Shown here: piece after piece, positions 59,044 to 64,000 of the stretch
Layout of the letters: the number at the start of each line of letters is the position of its first letter
How positions within the stretch are numbered: position 1 is the stretch's first letter
Assembly: GCA_017303875.1 (NCBI GenBank)
Contig: JAFLBP010000024.1
Location: forward strand, 28,068-92,067
DNA length: 64,000 bases
Source of the DNA: Chitinophagales bacterium
Lineage (GTDB): Bacteria > Bacteroidota > Bacteroidia > Chitinophagales > Saprospiraceae
Direction of reading: 5' to 3'
Made by a program: the position numbers and the translations under genes
The notes under the pieces: model-generated
Told to the model about the DNA's origin: nothing
Seen by the model: the letters and a program-made list of their open reading frames with translations, nothing else
Databases searched by the model: none

Positions 59044-61191
59044 TTATTTCCGATCTGCTGTGCCGGCGCCCATTGCGAGCATGTCGAGCATGATGCGGTA
59101 GGTTTCGTAGAGTTGAATGTCTTTTTTCTTCTCTTTGATCCAGCTGTCGTTTCGGGCTACACGGCCGGTATCGCTTTTGATATACTCCTGGTCGGCCATC
59201 GGATTTTCAGGATTGAAAATTTCGATGGGTTTGAAGATGTTTTCAAAGCTTTTGGCCTCCTCTTCTTCTTTTTTGCTGTTTTGGCGGAACTTCTCTAATT
59301 GCAGGGAATACTGCGTCATGTCGCGTTTTTTACGCAGGCGCTGAGCATTTTCCGTTACCTTTTTAAAGGTTTCGTCGCTTTCAACACGTGCTTTGCTGTT
59401 GTCGCGCAGTTTGCCGAGATCCGGCACGTGGTAGGCGTTTTGGTTAAATGCCACCTGTTCGATGGTAGTAGATTCGAGCGGGTAGTCGTTTTCGCGTTCA
59501 CCGATTTCGATAAAGTTATAAAAATCGGGAAGAACGATGTCGGGGGTTACGCCGTTGAGTTGTGTTGTTTTGCCGGTAATGCGGTAAAATTTCTGGATGG
59601 TGAGTTTCATTTCACCCAGCGGTTTTACTGATTCATTGCCGGTGGAGTTGTCGAGATCCAGGAAGCGCTGCACGGTGCCTTTACCGTAAGAGCCGGTGGA
59701 GCCAACAATAACGGCGCGTCCGTAGTCTTGCATGGCAGCGGCGAGAATTTCAGAGGCTGAGGCGCTGAAGCCGTTAACCATTACGATGAGCGGATCGGAG
59801 TAGAGCACCGACTCGTCGTTGTCTTCCATCACTTCTGCTTTACGGTTGCGGCTTTTTACCTGTACAATGGGGCCGTCTTCGATGAAAAGACCCGACATTT
59901 GAACCACATCGCGGAGTGAGCCGCCGCCATTTTCGCGCAGGTCGAGGATAAGCCCTTTGATGCCTTCGCGTTTGAGTTTGTTGATTTCTTTGGCAACGTC
60001 CTGTGCGCAGGAGGTTACGCCCTGCGGCGTGAAGTCGGCGTAGAATTTAGGCAGGTAAATGTAACCGACTACCGGGGTACCGGAGCCACTGTTCAGGAGC
60101 AGCGATTTGGCAAGGCCTTCTTCCATGATAACCACATCGCGGGTGATGGTGATTACTTTCTGAGAGCCGTCGGCACGTTGCACCGTTAAGGTAACCTGTG
60201 TGCCTTTGGAGCCGCGGATTTTGCTGACCACGTCGTCAATTTCCCAGCCCATTACGTCAACACCTTCCGCGTCGTTGGGGCCTTGTGCAACTTTGAGCAC
60301 CACGTCTTTCACTTGCAGTTCGCCTTGTTTCCAGGCCGGGCCGCCGGGTACGATTTCTGTCACCGAGGTTTTTTCGCCATCGCTTTGCAGGCGGGCGCCG
60401 ATGCCTTCAAGTTTTCCGGACATCTGGATGTCGAAATTCTCTTTATTCTTCGGCGAGTAGTAGCCGGTATGGGGGTCGAACACGTTGGTGATGGCGTTCA
60501 TGTAGGTCTCCAGACGGCGTGTGCGGTCGAGTTTCTGGAGGCGTTTGTACCATTTGTCGTAGTTGTCGAGCACCTTGGCGCGTTGCTCTGATTCGATTTG
60601 GGCGAAAGTTTTTTTATCGCCTTTAAAATCAGCTTTTTCCTGCTTGCTGAGTTCGTCGTCGACGCGGGAGAGGACGTCATATTTCATCCATTTTTCCCAG
60701 CGTTCGCGGAGTTCTGAGTCATTTTTTGCCCAGTTTAGTTTTTTGCCATCGGTTTCGATGGTTTGGTTTTTGGAGAATTCCATGGGTTTGGAAAGGATCT
60801 CGCGGTACCAGGCCTGGGTTTTAACCAGCGAAGAGTCGAGCATTTGCGCCGAAAGGTTAAAAAACTCGAAAGTACCGGCAACAGCCTGGTCGTCGAGTTT
60901 GGTTTCATAAGCTTTCAGCTGATCGATATCTTTTTGGGTGAGGAAGCGTTTGCCGCCGTCCACGTCTTTGAGGTAAAGCTCATAGACCTGTTTAGAGAAA
61001 GTATCGTCAATAGGTTTTGGCTGGAAGTGCAGCCGGCTAATCCCTTGAAGCACGGCTTGCATCAGGGCTTTTTCCTTTTCCGTTTCCGGGCCGCCGCCAC
61101 CGCCGCCAAATGGGTCGAAGCGGTTGATCAGTAAGGCAATACCGACGATACCAACGAAAGAGAAGAATAAGAAAGAAGTTTTACGTTTCAT
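59044..61191 (-). CDS. Carboxy-terminal processing peptidase (Prc/S41)
   Basis: The protein is 715 residues from the ATG at 61191; the frame is open to 61248 but the leader begins with KRKTSFLFFSFVGIVGIALL after this codon. Order: an N-terminal Prc-type helical region, a PDZ domain (about residues 265-345, GIGARLQ, VTEIVPGGPAW), and the S41 catalytic core with the nucleophile Ser near 474 in GFSASASEILA and the Lys in SYGKGTVQ. A long C-terminal helical tail follows. It degrades or trims periplasmic proteins from their C-termini. The gene is divergent from the polysaccharide gene. Confidence 0.95.
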   Translation of the reverse strand: MKRKTSFLFFSFVGIVGIALLINRFDPFGGGGGGPETEKEKALMQAVLQGISRLHFQPKPIDDTFSKQVYELYLKDVDGGKRFLTQKDIDQLKAYETKLDDQAVAGTFEFFNLSAQMLDSSLVKTQAWYREILSKPMEFSKNQTIETDGKKLNWAKNDSELRERWEKWMKYDVLSRVDDELSKQEKADFKGDKKTFAQIESEQRAKVLDNYDKWYKRLQKLDRTRRLETYMNAITNVFDPHTGYYSPKNKENFDIQMSGKLEGIGARLQSDGEKTSVTEIVPGGPAWKQGELQVKDVVLKVAQGPNDAEGVDVMGWEIDDVVSKIRGSKGTQVTLTVQRADGSQKVITITRDVVIMEEGLAKSLLLNSGSGTPVVGYIYLPKFYADFTPQGVTSCAQDVAKEINKLKREGIKGLILDLRENGGGSLRDVVQMSGLFIEDGPIVQVKSRNRKAEVMEDNDESVLYSDPLIVMVNGFSASASEILAAAMQDYGRAVIVGSTGSYGKGTVQRFLDLDNSTGNESVKPLGEMKLTIQKFYRITGKTTQLNGVTPDIVLPDFYNFIEIGERENDYPLESTTIEQVAFNQNAYHVPDLGKLRDNSKARVESDETFKKVTENAQRLRKKRDMTQYSLQLEKFRQNSKKEEEEAKSFENIFKPIEIFNPENPMADQEYIKSDTGRVARNDSWIKEKKKDIQLYETYRIMLDMLAMGAGTADRK

Positions 61192-61540
61192 GTCCGACAA
61201 AAAAGTGTCAATTTCAAAAAGTCCAAACGGTTTTGGCAAATGGCGCATCGTCGCGTGATTTTAGATGAACAAAAAAATCAGGTGAAAGTTATCGTTTTTT
61301 ACGAACGTAATAATGAGCTTTTTCTGTTAAAAGGTTGCATTATTTTCTACGAAATAGCGCTGAGGGTCTTTTTTTGTACAAATTTACGGCTTAAAAGGTG
61401 ACGAATAAAAGCCCGGAACGTTTTTTGACAGCTATCTTTGCAAGCTTTAAAACGATTTGCAGGGCTTGCATCGGTCCGATTTACTTTGTTGTAAACGGCT
61501 GAAACCATCCGCTCAAACGCGCAAAACCCAAACACGCATA
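61192..61540. other. Divergent intergenic region with a -7 box
   Basis: The region between the Prc-like and polysaccharide genes is AT-rich and contains TATCTTTG (61433-61440), matching the Bacteroidota -7 consensus, 101 bp before the ATG at 61541. No gene is supported; a frame from 61457 lacks protein character before Met at 61541. Confidence 0.5.
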
Positions 61541-63745
61541 ATGGATTTTACCTATCTACTCCGTATTCTCAACCGGCGCAAATGGATCATTTTGGGCGCG
61601 GTGGCTTTTGCCATGCTGGCCACTTACTGGTTTATCGGGAAAAAACCGGAGCGATACAAGTCCTCGGTGGTGTTGTCTACCGGAATTGTCAATTATAAAG
61701 GTATAAATTCGGACAACAGCGATGCGTTTGTGCAGCAATATCAGGTTGAAAATGCCTTTTCCAACCTGATTGAGTTTGCCATGTCGCGCTCCAGTATCAA
61801 GCTGCTGAGTGTGGAAATGTTGCGGCATGATTTGGGCAAAACACCGGAAGGCGCTTTTCGGCAGCCGCAAACAAATCTTTCGGCCTTCAGTCCTGAAGAG
61901 GCCGATCAGTTGTATAAACTGCTGGCGCAATTGCCGCTCGACAGCCTGAGCGATCCAGCCTTTTCTCCGGAAATTGATTATGCCCTCGACAAAATTGGCC
62001 GGGCTTACGGCTACGACCACGATGCCCTGTTGCGCAGCCTGAGTATCAAGCGCAAAGGTGCAACAGATAACCTGCTCATTGAAGTCATTACCGAGTCGCC
62101 GCAGCTTTCCAAATTCATGGCCAATGCTTATGCGACGCGTTTTCTGACCTACTACCAAAACCTTGCCCTCAGCGAAAAACGAAAAACGGTACATGCGTTG
62201 CTGACACAGGCAGAGGAGAAAAAAATAGTGCTGGATTCTGCCCAGACCCAATATTTTGCCTACCTCTCCAATCGCGGCCTGCCTGCCCTCGGCAAACAAA
62301 GCGAAGAGGTGGTCAGCCAGCTCTCCGAACTGCGCCTTTCAAGGCAACGCGCCGAATCCAAACGCCGCGCCGCAAACGAATCGGTTGACCGTATTCAACG
62401 GTACATCGACGACCGCTCTTCGCTGGATGCCGGCGAAACGCGCGCGCGCATCGCCGAAAAATCAGCCACGGAAGAAAATCTGGAACGCGTGCGTACCCTC
62501 ACGGCCAAAAGCCTGGAAACCGGTGGTAAAGACCCTGAAATTGAAGGCCAGCTGGCTGACGCCAAGCGCGAATTGGACAAATCCCTGCGTTCGGGCGCCC
62601 GCAGCCTTGGCAAACCCCGGCAAACGGATGAAAGCCGCCGTACCAAAGAAGACCTGTATAAGGATAAGGTATCCTATGATCTGGAGCGTATTGATGCCGA
62701 AAAAAGCATCGGCGACATCGACCGGGAGATCGGGTTGCTAAGCGGAAAACTCAGCACCTATGTGGATAACGATGAAATGGCCACCAAGCTGGCTGCCGGT
62801 GTCGGCCTGGCACAAAAAGAATTAGACGCCGTAAATGAGCAATTGATTGAGGCCAAGCTGAAATTGGAAAAAGCCGAAAATCCGCGAAAAATTATCGAAA
62901 ACGCCCAATTGCCGGAATGGCCGGAAAGTGATCGCCGGGTGTTGAGCAGCTTGTTTGCCGGGATTGTTGCCGGCGCATTTTCGGTGATTGTGATCCTGGT
63001 GCTGGCCTATCTCGATCGCAGCTTGCGAAACCCGGAGCTGTTCAAAAAACGCTTTCCGGATACGCTGATGCTGGGCGCCGTCAGTAAAATTGCCGTTAAA
63101 GACCTGGATTTTCAGGCGGTTTTCGAAAAGTCGAAACCAACCCCGGCAGAAACGGCTTTCCGGGAAGGCTTGCGCAAAATACGCGCACAACTTTTGCAGG
63201 ACGAAAGCCGCATCCTCCTGTTTGGCAGCCTCAAACCCGCCGAGGGCAAAACCTTTTGTATGCACGCGCTGGCCTGGTCGCTGGCCGCCAACGGCAAGAA
63301 GGTGCTGCTGGTGGATACCAACTTTAAATCGCCGCTACCGGAAGCTTATACCACCCAAGCCTCGCCCAATGCGGCCCGCCTGAACGAATTGTTGCGCGCT
63401 CATGCGCTGGATACGGTGTTTCAGATCAAAAGAGAAAAGGGCGGCGGCGCGCAGGAACAATTGGTAGAGGTACTGGGTAATACCGGCGCCCCGGCTTCGC
63501 CTTCAGAGCAGTTTCAGGCCAGAGATTTTGCAGCCCTGCTCCAGGATTTGCGGCAGGAATTTGACTACATTTTTCTGGAAAGCGCAGCGCTCAATCAATA
63601 TTCCGATGCCCAGGAGCTGCTGCCTTATGCCCAGGGTATTATTTGGGTGTTTAATGCCGCCAATGCTGTCGGTGATGCCGATCAGGAAGGCCTTGAATGG
63701 CTTGCCGCACAAACCGGCGTACGAGCCATATTAACGAATGCTTGA
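61541..63745 (+). CDS. Polysaccharide co-polymerase with BY-kinase-like domain
   Basis: The 734-residue protein has the Wzz/Wzc plan: a first membrane helix (RRKWIILGAVAFAMLATYWF, about residues 12-31), a large periplasmic part with a coiled coil (about 230-460), a second helix (about 467-490, LFAGIVAGAFSVIVILVLAY), and a cytoplasmic ATPase domain. Walker A is GSLKPAEGKTF (about 562-572) and Walker A' is VLLVDTNFKSP (about 588). The Walker B region FIFLESAALN-like (YIFLESAALN) lacks the usual Asp pattern, and there is no C-terminal tyrosine cluster, so it may regulate chain length without classical autophosphorylation. The stop codon lies at the start of an AT-rich repeat. Confidence 0.88.
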   Translation: MDFTYLLRILNRRKWIILGAVAFAMLATYWFIGKKPERYKSSVVLSTGIVNYKGINSDNSDAFVQQYQVENAFSNLIEFAMSRSSIKLLSVEMLRHDLGKTPEGAFRQPQTNLSAFSPEEADQLYKLLAQLPLDSLSDPAFSPEIDYALDKIGRAYGYDHDALLRSLSIKRKGATDNLLIEVITESPQLSKFMANAYATRFLTYYQNLALSEKRKTVHALLTQAEEKKIVLDSAQTQYFAYLSNRGLPALGKQSEEVVSQLSELRLSRQRAESKRRAANESVDRIQRYIDDRSSLDAGETRARIAEKSATEENLERVRTLTAKSLETGGKDPEIEGQLADAKRELDKSLRSGARSLGKPRQTDESRRTKEDLYKDKVSYDLERIDAEKSIGDIDREIGLLSGKLSTYVDNDEMATKLAAGVGLAQKELDAVNEQLIEAKLKLEKAENPRKIIENAQLPEWPESDRRVLSSLFAGIVAGAFSVIVILVLAYLDRSLRNPELFKKRFPDTLMLGAVSKIAVKDLDFQAVFEKSKPTPAETAFREGLRKIRAQLLQDESRILLFGSLKPAEGKTFCMHALAWSLAANGKKVLLVDTNFKSPLPEAYTTQASPNAARLNELLRAHALDTVFQIKREKGGGAQEQLVEVLGNTGAPASPSEQFQARDFAALLQDLRQEFDYIFLESAALNQYSDAQELLPYAQGIIWVFNAANAVGDADQEGLEWLAAQTGVRAILTNA

Positions 63746-63875
63746 TTTTGAATTTTTGATTTTGAATGCTTGATTAATTATTGATAATCAAATATTTGCG
63801 AAGCAAATAAAGAACAATTCAAAATCAAGCATCCAAAATTCAAAATTAAAACAATCAAGCATCCAAAATTGAAAA
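63738..63875. repeat. AT-rich inverted intergenic repeat
   Basis: Degenerate words TTGATTTTGAAT, AATGCTTGATT and their complements (AATCAAGCATCC, AAAATTCAAAATC) form opposed arms around an AT-rich centre. A small hairpin TATTTGC-GAA-GCAAATA lies at 63793-63809. The left arm includes the last codons of the polysaccharide gene. The pattern is a third intergenic repeat family of the kind seen elsewhere in the window. Confidence 0.75.
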
Positions 63876-64000
63876 TAAATCTTGTCCGAAACGTTCATTG
63901 ACATATTGGTAATCAGACTATTATGTTAGGTTTTCAGAGGTAAATCTTTGAAAATCAAAGGAATATTGTGTGGGTCTGTTATCCCCGTGGCAACTATGAG
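63876..64000. other. Right-edge intergenic DNA
   Basis: No gene, hairpin or promoter can be supported in the last 125 bases; the region continues beyond the window. Confidence 0.6.

Overview
The window looks like a chromosomal segment of a Bacteroidota bacterium, most plausibly a Saprospiria-type lineage (inference). The evidence is three proteins with type IX secretion (T9SS) C-terminal sorting domains, TAnnTTTG promoter boxes, almost no Shine-Dalgarno sites, ExbB-ExbD-ExbD-TonB gene order, DUF5916, DUF3467, GYF_2 and C40 proteins, and metal-type KdsA. Base composition is moderately GC-rich by eye. I see no phage, insertion sequence, CRISPR array, rRNA or tRNA.

Left part (1-23 kb), mostly minus strand: the tail of a T9SS cargo protein; a six-gene ExbB/ExbD/TonB energy-transduction cluster with a duplicated TonB-ExbD pair; kdsA; an M1 peptidase; rbfA; an S41 peptidase; an apparent operon of phosphatase, gpsA, hydrolase and glycosyltransferase; a Tat-exported oxidoreductase; a small PD-(D/E)XK protein; a lipid kinase; a membrane patatin; and purC.

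Centre (23.2-26.5 kb): between divergent purC and dnaB is a cluster of DnaA boxes, five within 78 bp, that makes a good oriC candidate. Gene orientation changes here from mainly minus to mainly plus. dnaB carries a 424-residue intein with a LAGLIDADG endonuclease and lower GC than its host gene.

Right part (26.5-64 kb): an AddA-like helicase with a degenerate nuclease region; cdsA; a FolB with an added zinc-ribbon-like tail; a five-gene cluster of GYF_2-CD225 (dispanin) proteins, a solo dispanin and a DUF2752 protein; peptidases (M14, C40, Prc/S41); an in-frame glycosyltransferase-thioredoxin fusion; T9SS cargo; a nitrilase; a DUF5916 outer-membrane protein; a large FG-GAP/ASPIC lipoprotein; an RND adaptor without a pump; a beta-CASP hydrolase; and a polysaccharide co-polymerase.

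The least expected feature is a set of degenerate tandem repeats in intergenic DNA: an octamer family (GTGTTTNN) and a heptamer family (CAGTNNN), mostly arranged as long hairpins. They begin or end within 0-9 nt of the start codons of five genes (kdsA, M1 peptidase, S41 peptidase, dnaB, SPFH protein), and one supplies the last nine codons of a glycosyltransferase. Two convergent gene pairs are separated by long perfect hairpins.
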